Assembly: GCA_037953745.1 (NCBI GenBank)
Contig: JBAKBP010004261.1
Coordinates: forward strand, 1-64,000
Direction of reading: 5' to 3'
Source of the DNA: Lithodes maja
Taxonomy: Eukaryota; Arthropoda; Malacostraca; Decapoda; Lithodidae
DNA length: 64,000 nucleotides
The notes beneath the pieces were generated by a model. That model did not search any database. It saw nothing but the letters and a program-made list of their open reading frames with translations, and had not been told where the DNA came from. The translations under genes were made by a program, and so were the position numbers. The stretch's first letter is position 1. Each line of letters opens with the position of its first letter. Below, in pieces: positions 42,856-54,944 of the stretch.

Positions 42856-44863
42856 TGTGACGCCTCCCGGCGTTAACAGAATGGTTGCGTGGGGCATTGC
42901 AGCTCGCTAGCGCTCGCCAGGATGGGGGGATGGGCTACAGTTGTCCTAGAATGATCTGCTTTATGTTATTAGTGTCGTGTTGCCACAGACAGTCTAGAAA
43001 TGGTCTTTGTTTTGGTCTGTGACCGCGCCTTACATTTTATATTCGCTATAATATAAATGTTGCTTTTGTGGGAGGCGAGCGAGAGGGGGTGAGGGGGTAC
43101 ACCTGGCAGCGGGGTGAGCTATCACGCGGCTCGCTTGGGCGCTGACGGCGTTGGCGGCCGGGTGGTCAACTAGTCCCTGCCCATCGCGGCCTCGTGTTTT
43201 TTACCAGCTCAGAGCTTGCCTGACACGCGTATCGTCTACATCCTTTGCAATTCTGTCCCCCATACTCGCCACTTTGCATACTATTTCTCTCTCTCGACTT
43301 CTCCTTTCTCATTCTCTAATCTTTATTAAACTCAACATCCCTTCTGGTTTCAGCATAGACGTTCACCGTCGACCAGTCGTATTGTACGCGAAGCTCTCAG
43401 ATATTTCCATGTATTAGGTTAAGGAGGTATTATGCTTTATTGAGGGTTAGAGAGACGGACTTTTCCGTGTGTGTCCTCTCTCGGGAAGGTTGTAGACCGG
43501 TATATGTCTCCCTGGCAAGGTGTAGAGTGATTCTGCTTGGTTATTTAAAGCTAGACTAGGGGTAAGGTTACTGTGTCGTTGTCTCCGATGTGTGCAGTGT
43601 TAGCTAAGCCCTGCACGACATCGACAGGTACTATGGGGGCCTAAGTTGTCTTCGGGTGGGTTTACTTTGCGAGCACAGCGCTGTGGTGTGAGAGGGCCAT
43701 AGCCTATCCCTCACAACATAGTGCTGCCTCTTTGTGTTGACTTCTGAGGGATCGCCAGGATAGAACTAGGTACTAGAGACCTAGATTTATCAAGAGAGCA
43801 TCCCCGTCATATAACGTAATCTTCTTTATACCACCTTCGGACAACGTTAGGCTACGAGCCGCATGCTCACCCATTGTTGCCCTGCCTTGATACCCCAGCT
43901 AGACTTTATTAACTGAGCAGACACTGGTTAGAGATAAGCCCCCATTATTATATGTATGCAACATTATTATTCACTGCACTTTTGAGCCGAGGTTGTTGTT
44001 GAGTTGCACAACCCTAGTAGGCTGTTGCATTGTGTCACGAAGCATTTCTTTAGTTGTCGAGCATTACTACCTTTGCGCAGTCTTTATTATTCGCCTGCCT
44101 ATTATTACTATATGTCCTAGTATTTATTGTGACCCGTATTCTGCATTATACTTGTTCAAGATTCTTTACGAACATCTTCCCAGCATCAGAATTATTTCAT
44201 AAGTTTCCAGTTGATGTTGCAGGACTAGCATTGCACTTTCTTTAATACAGGAGTGCCAGTTATTTGAGTATCTACCGTAACGTTAATTAATCACGTTACT
44301 TATCTTTTCTTTGTGTAACCTAAACGAGTAATCTTTTACTGTTTGAGAATAGGCTGTTTCATCGAGCGTCAGCCTAGTGTGTGTGCACCAGTTACTGAGT
44401 CATAGGATACCTCATTGTCCAGTGTGACGCATGTCGAGTATGAGCATGCTGTACAGAACGCCCAGTCATGCCCCACTCTCGCTAGGATCGTCAGGGCAGG
44501 AACTTTGGCTGTAGTCTGTGTAAAGTTTCCTAACTTAGTTTATGTGAGCCGTTGTACTATAAGTATTATAAATATGTATTTTGTTTTCATCTGAGTCAAC
44601 GAGTTCTATTTTATATCATTAGTTATAAGTGTTGTGTGTGGGACTTATTTGTAATGATGAGAGGAGAGAGAGAGAAATTGCGTGGCGAGGACCAGTGAGT
44701 GCGCCACGCGGGCAGGTAGGCCTAATTCCCTCCTCCCTCCTCCCTCCTCCCTCTTCAGCGCGTGGGAAATCCTTTGTCGATCCCAGATTGAGAGAGAATA
44801 TTACGTAATGATTGCTAGTGGGCGGTCCTTAGTAGTTGGCGATATGCTCACTAGAGGGCCGAG

Positions 44864-44873
44864 TATAAAAAGG
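44864..44873 (+). promoter_or_regulatory. TATA box inside the LTR-like block
   Basis: TATAAAAAGG is preceded by GC-richer sequence (GAGGGCCGAG) and is the best core promoter match in the 42.9-46.9 kb region. A transcript from here would be expected to begin about 30 bp downstream. Confidence 0.45.
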
Positions 44874-45854
44874 GAAGTCTAGCCGCATTTTCCTTAGAAC
44901 TCATCAGGCAGAGCGACTTCTCATATCCCTTGCAACTATATATATTCTTCCGACTGATGTGAACTTTCCCTACTCTCTGTACCGCCTAACTTCTCCTCTT
45001 CCCGACCCTTTATAACCTCAATGACCCCTTTGGTGCAGATTTAGTCAGCCAAAGTATTATCGCTTGAGTTCTCACGAGATATATGCCTATTAGATAGCCT
45101 ATTTTGGAAGGGATAACTAGAATAGGATTGATTAATGTTTGTTGCACTCGTATATGCATTTCCCTGTGTATGATTATTCATGTTCCTGTTTTCTGCTGAT
45201 CTAGGTGATGCTAGACTGGGGTGAGGCTACTAGAGTTGTGATTCCCTATGTGTATTAGGTTTTGTTGAACCTGTACAATCGCAACGGAGACTTGGGAAGC
45301 CTAGGTGGTCTTTCTGACTGTGTACCTTGTGAGCTTAGCGCTGTGTTGCGAGTGAGGGCTTTTGCCTCTGCCACCCAGCACTGTGCTAACTCGTTTGCTT
45401 GACTTTGAGAGGATCGCCAGGAGAGAACCAGATACTAGTGATCTGGATCTCTCAAGAGAGCATCCCGTCAATTAACGTAATTTGGCCGCACAGCCTTAAC
45501 CCGGGAGCTGCAGGAAGACTCTCCTGAGTAAGTAAAATTAAAAATCAACTTTTGACATCGAATTTTTTTTTTTTTTTTTTATTTATTTATTTTATTTTTA
45601 TTTATTTTTTTTGGCCCCTGGGCCATGCAAAATCTCAGTCCTCTACCTCCCCTCCTTCCCCACTTTCCTCCTATCCCTCAGTTATCACCTATTTTCCCTA
45701 TTATTCCCTTATTCTGAGGTATATTTTCGTGCTAACATTAGCGAGTTGCAAGCAGGGTGTTGTCATCACTGATAGCAATCGAGTGCAAGAGAGAGAGAGA
45801 GAGTATCGATCGACTGTGTCGCAGTGGCCTTGGGGAAAATTGGCGGGAAGGTAG

Positions 45855-46098
45855 CTTGCCTCACCCATACATTATACAACTCGCGGGCTATATCTCCGAT
45901 TTTGACCATCCAAACGCTGTTTTCACTCGTTTTATTGTTGTTTCAGGTTAATACCTTTATAATCAACCCATAATAGGCGCATATGGATAATTATTAATGC
46001 TATTAATGGTACAATGAATATTTTAGTGACGAAAAACCTCAAATACGTCAGCACAGGGGGAGGTTTTCAATTACCCCCGTGCGCACTTCAGAGGTTAA
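45855..46098 (-). mobile_element. Dispersed repeat ending in TTAA, copy 1
   Basis: Read on the minus strand from TTAA at 46095-46098 it starts CCTCTGAAGTGCGCACGGGG and contains CCATATGCGCCTATTATGGG and TTTGGATGGTCAAAATCGG. The same sequence is at 63526-63770 on the plus strand. The far boundary is not defined, so membership of the TTAA-MITE group is tentative. Confidence 0.55.
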
Positions 46099-46881
46099 GG
46101 ACCTCGCTAGGCTACGAGCCGCTTGCTCAGCCATTGTTTCCTAGCCTACTACATCCCAGCTAGACTTTGCTCGGTCAGCAGATACGGCATAGTATTGAAG
46201 CTTTCCTTATGTATGTTATTGTTTATGCACTATTGATTTCATGTGTGGCACGCATAGCTACTTTAGAGATTAGTGGCCCCCGAGCACAATCCTAGTAGGC
46301 TATTGCCAGTGCATTGTCGGAGTACTTCTTTTATATGTTTGCCATTTACTACTGTCTATTCTTATAATTCTTCTTATGTCAATTTAAAGCCTTTAATATT
46401 ACTTAATTGCCAGTGTGTTGCTTATTGAATTGCTGTTCAAAATCCGATACTTACTTCTTACGAGTATCCGAGAAGCATCTAACTTTACCAGAAGATTCCT
46501 TGCTCGATGCTCGAGGACTATTGTTTAACGTAACGTAATAGTGCCGATCCGAAGTAGAGGGTGGAGGACTTCTTAAGTTCTTAGTCAAGGGTGGATTACT
46601 TCGGCTTCGGCCAACACTATTCTTTGGTGTTGTTGTATTTACTTCTTTGTTTGATTGTTGACCAGACTAGATAACTCCCGTCTTTTTATTAGTCTGTTGT
46701 GAAATGCTAGTACCGAGTTCTTGTATACCCCGTTATAGCAGATAGAACTCTGGAGGGTATTGGTGTTTTTTGTTCGGCTGGCAGTACTCTGGGGTTGGGA
46801 TCGTGTGTTTCCGTTGTGGCAGCGAGCCATACTCGAGTCCTGTGTGAGAGCCCTAGTGTACCTGAGTGCCCGGTCGTAACA

Positions 46882-46984
46882 CCAGGCACGACTCAGGGCG
46901 GTAATGGTGTTTTGTTTTCCAGTGTTTAAGGCAGGGGTTGGATCTAGTGTTACCGTTGTTGCATTTTGCCATTATCTAGTCCAA
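46882..46984. other. Short spacer before the FEN/PIN-like pseudogene
   Basis: No gene or clear repeat is seen. It joins the LTR-like end to the pseudogene. Confidence 0.3.
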
Positions 46985-48607
46985 TGTTGAAGAGCCCTGT
47001 GTCTTTGAGAACCTGGATCGTAACAATGTTGGCTCTATTCTCCGAGAAGGATACCAGACTGATCGAGACGAGCAGAGTGTCATGATGACCCAAATTGCTG
47101 AAATGATCCGACAGGACATCTTCGCACACAAAATAACATTCTCTGGATCGTTTGGCCATAACAGCCAAGTGGAGTCTGTTCCACGGTCCCTTTTGTCACT
47201 GGTCAGCATGCTTATCAATGGTTCAAACATCACAGATCAAACATCCAACACAACTATCAGCCAACCAATACTATCCATTGCTCAGCTGTTGGTGTACAAC
47301 AGCATCAAGAGACGCAGGGATTCTGTGAGAAATCCACAAGTATATCACAGCAAAGATCGTGAAACGCCACTACCCGTCTATGTAGGTCTTAAGGCTCATG
47401 CACTAACCAGAGATAGAAAGTTGATTGAGAGTCTATATGTCTACATATTGGTATGTCGGCATCATACAACCGCACAATGGACTTGATCACATCATTGGGT
47501 AATAACGTCTGTGACTATTACCATCAGATTGGCACAGGCTCTGAGAGTGGATGTTGTCTGGGACCAGTACTTCGATAACAGCCTCAAGTCACAGACAAGA
47601 GAACAACGTGTCACTGGTCCTATTCAGCGCAGACGAGTTGGGGCGTCTAGCCCAACACCAAAGAACTGTTTACATTCCTGAACAAGGAACTGCTGGAAAA
47701 TGCATCAGGAGACCAGACTCTCATTGTTACTGATGGTGCCAATGTGCTATGCTTACCTACACGAGACACCAGCAACATTGCTCCCTGCAACCATGAGGAG
47801 GCAGACTCGAGGATCATGGTGCATGTCAGTGATGCTGTTATGCAGGGCTTCCACAAGATCCTTGTTCGAACTGTGGACACTGACGTGGTAGTATTGGCAG
47901 TGGCAGTGGCAGTTGTACAGCAGCTGGCTCAGAGACAGCAGATAGAACTCTGGATTGCCTTTGGTTGTGGAAAGGACTTTAGGTACATCCCAGCTCATGA
48001 AGTATGTGCTTCACTTGGCACAGAAAGATCCTTGGCACTGCCTGTGTTCCATGCTTATACAGGTTGTGATACCGTGTCCCATCTGGTCCAGGTGGGAAAG
48101 AAGACTGCATGGAAAGTGTGGGAGGCACATGATGAATTTACTGCGACATTCTATGAGCTCCACAATGCACCTGAACAAATTGGTGAAGCGACTGAGGCTT
48201 CTCTGGAGTACTTCACCATTCGACTCTATGACAGGACAGCAACTTCTCGTTCCATCAATGAAGTCAGAAAGAATCTGTTCATCCACAAAGGACGTCAGAT
48301 ATCATGTCTACCTCCAACCAAGGCTGCTCTACAGCAACACATGAAGAGGGCAGTACTACAAGGTGGGCACCACTGGGGCTGCACCATGGTGCCAGAACGA
48401 CAGTTGCCCTCTCCAAGTGAGTGGGGATGGACTTGCCCAGAAAAGTGGAGGCCTCTGTGGTCTAACTTGCCCGAAGCCAGTGCAACCTGCCCAGAACTAC
48501 TGAAGTGTTCTTGCCGAGGAGGATGCACAGACTGCAAATGTGTTGATGCGCATCTAAAATGCACAGCCTACTGCAAATGCAAAAGTGACTGTGACAACAG
48601 TGTCTGA
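46985..48607 (+). pseudogene. Multicopy invertebrate protein with FEN/PIN-like core and Cys-rich tail, frame-broken
   Basis: The frame opens near 46985 (EEPCVFENLDRNNVGSIL) and continues as 47082-47486, including ERETPLPVYVGLKAHALTR-like DRETPLPVYVGLKAHALTRD. It is then broken by at least two frame changes, and reopens at 47744-48607. The last part has NHEEADSRIMVHVSDAV and VRTVDTDVVVLAVA, an acidic spacing like the EA-and-D-x-D signature of FEN/PIN nucleases. Then come GCDTVSHL, the SPSEWGW motif and a C-terminal CSCRGGCTDCKCVDAHLKC zinc-like region. I recall this architecture as an abundant, uncharacterised, probably transposon-borne family in invertebrate genomes. The name and chemistry are not established. 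Confidence 0.65.
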
Positions 48608-49050
48608 AGCTTTAGGAGTGGCATTTGTATAGCCTGACTTGCCCTAAATTGGTTTTTATGCCACATAATTCTTGTATATGATCTCCAAATGCAATGCTAC
48701 ATGTTTTTTAGAACAAGGAGTTGAGAAAAAACCATAACACCTAACAGTTTTCCAGAAACTGCATTGTTGCTGCCGGTTGCTAAGGAAAATGATTTGCCTA
48801 GCAACCGTTGCTATGCAACACTGAAATCTCGGTGGCTCCTGCCCTGAAATTGTAAAATAGGTCTTTGTGAACTATTGTGAAAAGTTTTATGCTTGTATCA
48901 CGTTGTGAGCAAATCTTGTCCTATTTAGTACCGATTGCCCTCACTCTTAGTTGGAATTATGCAAAGCTGGTACATGTCATATTTGTAACATATTATGTGG
49001 TACCAACATCGTAAAATGCTAACTGAATATATATTATTATTATTATTCTT
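48608..49050. other. No gene seen
   Basis: AT-rich sequence after the pseudogene, with a short imperfect inverted repeat near 48770-48815 (GGTTGCTAAGGAAAA and TTTGCCTAGCAACCG). It may be the 3' end of the element that carried the pseudogene. Confidence 0.4.
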
Positions 49051-49052
49051 TG

Positions 49053-49140
49053 CTCTGACGCTGCTAACGGGAGTGGTCCACCTCATGTCCGCTGAGATGT
49101 GGACCCCCAAATATTTGTGGGAGGCAACAGTATCCAGAAA
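49053..49140 (-). pseudogene. Non-LTR (LINE) reverse transcriptase fragment
   Basis: The minus strand reads HKYLGVHISADMRWTTPVSS, the YLGVxIxxxLxW block found at the end of RT in Jockey/CR1-type LINEs. The reading then runs into an AAT microsatellite. Nothing else of the element is present. Confidence 0.7.
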
Positions 49141-49377
49141 AGGCAATTTTGTAATGATTAGTGTTTAATCTAAATGTATAATATTGCATTTCTTCATACC
49201 ATAATGAGGCTAACAACTTACCTTCATCAAAATACGATTGCTTCCCATCCAGTCCGGGTTACATTTGAGCCTCCAAATGGCGAAATTTGTAATGGAGAAT
49301 TTTGGTATATCCTCTTTTGATGGAGAATGAAGAACATGTTGCCTTGTGTGATACCCTCTTAAGACACCATGCCTCTG

Positions 49378-49588
49378 TTAACCCCTTATGTACCGGTGAT
49401 GTCCTGTTCATTATATTCTGGCAACTATTATACGGTTTTTTCAGCTTAGGAAGGACGTCTACCTATAGGAGTAAACACTATGTAAACTAATCCTCTTAGC
49501 TACCGTATATCATTCTTAAGCTTTATACAATCTTCTAAATACAGCCGACATAAAAACAAAATTACGTCGCCGGTACAGTAAGAGTTAA
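49378..49588. mobile_element. TTAA-flanked MITE (piggyBac-like), 211 bp, second copy
   Basis: TTAA at 49378 and 49585 bound inverted ends CCCCTTATGTACCGGTGATG (left) and, read inward, CTCTTACTGTACCGGCGACG (right). The interior matches the 14.13 kb copy (TTCATTATATTCTGGCAACT, CAGCTTAGGAAGGA). No ORF. Confidence 0.8.
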
Positions 49589-50140
49589 CTTAGCTGTAAA
49601 TGGGAACCAAGTGTAAGATACCTCATGTGAAGTCCCCTTTTGGGTAAATTTGATAGGCTGTCTCTCTGTCCTGTAAATGTATGTATGTACTGCATGTGTT
49701 ATTGCGTAAAGAGGTATGGTGATAATAATGCTGATGGTAGTAATTCGGAGTTTGTCTTAGTCCCTCTAGCTAATTGTAAACTCTCAGGTAATTTAGAAAT
49801 ATCACTTAGACATTTTTATGTTAAGGTTTGCTAACAGATATTAAAATGCATATCGTTACTGTTAAACATATTGTTATTGTGTACACGTAGATTATTATAA
49901 GACTTATATAATGAAGCATAATAAATATCCCATCGCAGTTAAAAACAAATCTCTCTCTCTCTCTCTCATAAAACAATAAATTTTCAAAAAACACTAAAAT
50001 TATATCCCACACTCCAATACCTTCACTTACGGTTGTTTTCCATATACTGTACAAGTGTACAGTATATCCCCCCCCCCCCCAAAAAAAAAAAAAAATAAAT
50101 AATAATAATAATAAATAAATAAAACTATTGAAAACACATA
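49589..50140. other. Spacer with a perfect palindrome and simple repeats
   Basis: No gene seen. At 50042-50067 two 12-bp arms (ATATACTGTACA and its complement) are separated by AG. A C13 run and an A15 run follow directly, then AAT repeats up to the BEL LTR at 50141. Confidence 0.7.
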
Positions 50141-50255
50141 TGTCGGGAATAGGGTAATGATCCCGACAGGTTTTGGTCCAATAGGACATTTGAATTTGGC
50201 GGTATCGTATCGCTTGTACGATTTCGGCTGGTTCTTTGTGTATTGTAGTTTATTC

Positions 50256-53200
50256 ATAATATTATTTTTATTAATCTCACCACCACACCCCCAATGAAAT
50301 TAATTAAAGTATATATGATCCACCGGGATTCGAACCCGGGTTATCACACACATATTTTTGCCACCTTAACCATTACACCACCAGGACGGTTAAAGGTTTA
50401 TGCACACGCCTACGACTTATTATCCATTCTCGAATACTGGATATTAATCTAATCATGTTCATACTCCCAACCGCACTATGGTAGCCTACTGTTTAAGTGA
50501 GAGGAAAGAATATTCATGGGGCACAGATCATATAGACCGGCCTCTCGAAGAAATATCCCTAAACCTACTAATAATATTATTTTTATTAATCTCACCACCA
50601 CACCCCCAATGAAATTAATTAAAGTATATATGATCCACCGGGATTCGAACCCGGGTTATCACACACATATTTTTGCCACCTTAACCATTACACCACCAGG
50701 ACGGTTAAAGGTTTATGCACACGCCTACGACTTATTATCCATTCTCGAATACTGGATATTAATCTAATCATGTTCATACTCCCAACCGCACTATGGTAGC
50801 CTACTGTTTAAGTGAGAGGAAAGAATATTCATGGGGCACAGATCATATAGACCGGCCTCTCGAAGAAATATCCCTAAACCTACTAATAATATTATTTTTA
50901 TTAATCTCACCACCACACCCCCAATGAAATTAATTAAAGTATATATGATCCACCGGGATTCGAACCCGGGTTATCACACACATATTTTTGCCACCTTAAC
51001 CATTACACCACCAGGACGGTTAAAGGTTTATGCACACGCCTACGACTTATTATCCATTCTCGAATACTGGATATTAATCTAATCATGTTCATACTCCCAA
51101 CCGCACTATGGTAGCCTACTGTTTAAGTGAGAGGAAAGAATATTCATGGGGCACAGATCATATAGACCGGCCTCTCGAAGAAATATCCCTAAACCTACTA
51201 ATAATATTATTTTTATTAATCTCACCACCACACCCCCAATGAAATTAATTAAAGTATATATGATCCACCGGGATTCGAACCCGGGTTATCACACACATAT
51301 TTTTGCCACCTTAACCATTACACCACCAGGACGGTTAAAGGTTTATGCACACGCCTACGACTTATTATCCATTCTCGAATACTGGATATTAATCTAATCA
51401 TGTTCATACTCCCAACCGCACTATGGTAGCCTACTGTTTAAGTGAGAGGAAAGAATATTCATGGGGCACAGATCATATAGACCGGCCTCTCGAAGAAATA
51501 TCCCTAAACCTACTAATAATATTATTTTTATTAATCTCACCACCACACCCCCAATGAAATTAATTAAAGTATATATGATCCACCGGGATTCGAACCCGGG
51601 TTATCACACACATATTTTTGCCACCTTAACCATTACACCACCAGGACGGTTAAAGGTTTATGCACACGCCTACGACTTATTATCCATTCTCGAATACTGG
51701 ATATTAATCTAATCATGTTCATACTCCCAACCGCACTATGGTAGCCTACTGTTTAAGTGAGAGGAAAGAATATTCATGGGGCACAGATCATATAGACCGG
51801 CCTCTCGAAGAAATATCCCTAAACCTACTAATAATATTATGTTTATTAATCTCACCACCACACCCCCAATGAAATTAATTAAAGTATATATGATCCACCG
51901 GGATTCGAACCCGGGTTATCACACACATATTTTTGCCACCTTAACCATTACACCACCAGGACGGTTAAAGGTTTATGCACACGCCTACGACTTATTATCC
52001 ATTCTCGAATACTGGATATTAATCTAATCATGTTCATACTCCCAACCGCACTATGGTAGCCTACTGTTTAAGTGAGAGGAAAGAATATTCATGGGGCACA
52101 GATCATATAGACCGGCCTCTCGAAGAAATATCCCTAAACCTACTAATAATATTATTTTTATTAATCTCACCACCACACCCCCAATGAAATTAATTAAAGT
52201 ATATATGATCCACCGGGATTCGAACCCGGGTTATCACACACATATTTTTGCCACCTTAACCATTACACCACCAGGACGGTTAAAGGTTTATGCACACGCC
52301 TACGACTTATTATCCATTCTCGAATACTGGATATTAATCTAATCATGTTCATACTCCCAACCGCACTATGGTAGCCTACTGTTTAAGTGAGAGGAAAGAA
52401 TATTCATGGGGCACAGATCATATAGACCGGCCTCTCGAAGAAATATCCCTAAACCTACTAATAATATTATTTTTATTAATCTCACCACCACACCCCCAAT
52501 GAAATTAATTAAAGTATATATGATCCACCGGGATTCGAACCCGGGTTATCACACACATATTTTTGCCACCTTAACCATTACACCACCAGGACGGTTAAAG
52601 GTTTATGCACACGCCTACGACTTATTATCCATTCTCGAATACTGGATATTAATCTAATCATGTTCATACTCCCAACCGCACTATGGTAGCCTACTGTTTA
52701 AGTGAGAGGAAAGAATATTCATGGGGCACAGATCATATAGACCGGCCTCTCGAAGAAATATCCCTAAACCTACTAATAATATTATTTTTATTAATCTCAC
52801 CACCACACCCCCAATGAAATTAATTAAAGTATATATGATCCACCGGGATTCGAACCCGGGTTATCACACACATATTTTTGCCACCTTAACCATTACACCA
52901 CCAGGACGGTTAAAGGTTTATGCACACGCCTACGATTTATTATCCATTCTCGAATACTGGATATTAATCTAATCATGTTCATACTCCCAACCGCACTATG
53001 GTAGCCTACTGTTTAAGTGAGAGGAAAGAATATTCATGGGGCACAGATCATATAGACCGGCCTCTCGAAGAAATATCCCTAAACCTACTAATAATATTAT
53101 TTTTATTAATCTCACCACCACACCCCCAATGAAATTAATTAAAGTATATATGATCCACCGGGATTCGAACCCGGGTTATCACACACATATTTTTGCCACC

Positions 53201-53669
53201 TTAACCATTACACCACCAGGACGGTTAAAGGTTTATGCACACGCCTACGACTTATTATCCATTCTCGAATACTGGATATTAATCTAATCATGTTCATACT
53301 CCCAACCGCACTATGGTAGCCTACTGTTTAAGTGAGAGGAAAGAATATTCATGGGGCACAGATCATATAGACCGGCCTCTCGAAGAAATATCCCTAAACC
53401 TACTAATAATATTATTTTTATTAATCTCACCACCACACCCCCAATGAAATTAATTAAAGTATATATGATCCACCGGGATTCGAACCCGGGTTATCACACA
53501 CATATTTTTGCCACCTTAACCATTACACCACCAGGACGGTTAAAGGTTTATGCACACGCCTACGACTTATTATCCATTCTCGAATACTGGATATTAATCT
53601 AATCATGTTCATACTCCCAACCGCACTATGGTAGCCTACTGTTTAAGTGAGAGGAAAGAATATTCATGG
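50256..53669. repeat. 315-bp tandem array, 10.8 units, each with a tRNA-like Pol III promoter
   Basis: Unit starts (ATAATATTAT...) fall at 50256, 50571, 50886 and so on every 315 bp, the last partial unit ending at 53669. Copies are almost identical; I saw only isolated changes (for example G for T near 51841, T for C near 52935). The array sits inside the 5' LTR between two copies of TATTCAT (50251-50257 and 53661-53667), which look like a target-site duplication. Every unit also contains GGGGCACAGATCATATAGAC, absent from the LTR. The 83-aa ORF that recurs in each unit follows the repeat and is not taken as a gene. Confidence 0.95.
50317..50389 (-). other. tRNA-like SINE head (first of 11, repeated every 315 bp)
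   Basis: On the minus strand the A box is TGGTGTAATGG and the B box GGTTCGAATCC; both fit consensus. The T arm is a perfect stem (CCCGG/CCGGG around TTCGAAT), and the 5' part resembles tRNA-Glu (CCTGGTGGT-TAATGGTTA). The anticodon stem and acceptor stem do not pair well, so it is a tRNA-derived SINE head, not a working tRNA gene. Other copies begin at 50632, 50947, 51262, 51577, 51892, 52207, 52522, 52837, 53152 and 53467. Confidence 0.8.
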
Positions 53670-54109
53670 TTAAATATTAACTGTAATGTATAAATATCTA
53701 CATCAGCTCTAGATGTATTATGAAACCAAGTTATGGGTTATAATTATTATGAGCCGGCAGCCATATGTAATTTCGCGAAGCGATTGGACGCCGGCCCTTT
53801 AGTCTCTCAATCAACACCATACAGCCAACATCTCCTCCCCCGGCTCTGACTCAACCCACAGTTCACCATGTGCTACAAATACTAATTTATAACAACAGTC
53901 CTACATCACCAGTCCTCTAAGCTAAGTTCATTGTATCGATATTGTATTATGTGAACATTCCTACATGTCATGCAATTGAACTAGCCGTGTGTGGGGGTCT
54001 GGATTACACCCATCGACGAATACCTCGTTGGTAATTAGATTATAACTATTTGTTGGGATATTTCATGTACCAGTGATATGTAATTTAACCTTTATCTAAA
54101 TTCCCGATA

Positions 54110-54944
54110 AATATTGGTCCTTCGTGCCCTAAAGCTTCCTTACCGTAGTCCCGTTTTGTTTGCTTCCTTGCCGCTTGTGGGCTTACAAATGGCTGCCGCC
54201 TCGCACGTTGTTGGCCGACTGCCATTTCCCTAGTTTGGACCCAGCTTCTTCCCTCGTGTTTTTTACCGTTTCGGCACCGTCCCTATCTTTTTTGGGACTA
54301 GTTTCCAGGTTTTTTTGGGCGTGTGCTCCTTGGCGTTTTTTGGTGGATTAGCTGGGCTGGAGATTGGGTTAGGGATTGTTTCGTCGGTCACCATTTTGCG
54401 CTCATAGGCTTGGCTAGGCTAGGCAGCTAGGGCTGCAGGTGTCTGTGGTGGCTATTCATTTCGCTTTGGTGGTGTGGTGTGCCTGTGGTGTTAGTTGTGT
54501 TGTGTCATTGTGGGACTCATTATTAATTTTGCTGGTGGGGAGGGTTCTCATGTGACCTTTTATATTTAAATTTCATAATAGCCTAGGCCTAGTTGCTTAA
54601 AGTGGCGGTCATGAGTGTCGGTCTTTGTTAATTCCTAAGCGATTGACAGTTAATAGTCAGACCTCATGATTGTAGCTTAACCAACTAGGCTTACCTATAA
54701 AGGGCTTACAATAATTAGTGCTTCACCTTACCCTTTCTTTTAATGGATTTAGTATTTAATTCTTTTGTCTAGTTAGATAATTTCCTTTCGATAGTTTATA
54801 TTAAGGGGGATGTAAGTATTATGTAATTCTTTTTGAGTAAATTTCTTGAAGTAATGGGGGTTTGCCGCTGTTGATTCCTAAGCGATTAACGGTTTGTAGT
54901 CTGACCTCATTGTAGTTTAAGTTGCTGAAAATTAGACCTTAACG
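54110..54944 (+). other. BEL/Pao leader between 5' LTR and gag
   Basis: Non-coding leader with the PBS at its start and the sequence CTTAACGATGACAGATTTG at the ATG. It matches the corresponding region of the minus-strand copy (38.04-38.72 kb) with extra insertions. Confidence 0.8.

Larger units (their letters stand above)
42856..46881 (+). repeat. Gypsy LTR-like sequence, two diverged blocks
   Basis: TGTGACG after the polypurine tract is a typical gypsy LTR start, and GGTCGTAACA at 46872-46881 is a possible end. Two diverged blocks lie inside: CTAGGCTACGAGCCGC... and CCAGCTAGACTTT... at 43.85-43.91 kb recur at 46.11-46.16 kb, and GGATCGCCAGGA...AAGAGAGCATCCC at 43.75-43.8 kb recurs at 45.41-45.46 kb. 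Each block has a TATA-like box (TATAAATG near 43053; TATAAAAAGG near 44865). They may be two nested related LTRs or one LTR with an internal duplication. A dispersed TTAA-linked repeat is inserted at about 45.85-46.1 kb, and a T-rich run lies at 45.56-45.61 kb. Confidence 0.5.

Noticed and set aside
46736..47956. Shared AGCAGATAGAACTCTGGA at 46737 and 47938
   Set aside because: An 18-bp match without extension on either side; most likely chance or a tiny conversion tract.
50317..53539. Functional tRNA-Glu genes
   Set aside because: Only the D-side and T arm look tRNA-like; anticodon and acceptor stems do not pair, and the sequence is embedded in a SINE-type unit.
50516..53602. Ten identical 83-aa ORFs as a gene family
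   Set aside because: They recur every 315 bp with the DNA repeat, cross the antisense of the tRNA-like head and have no independent coding signal.
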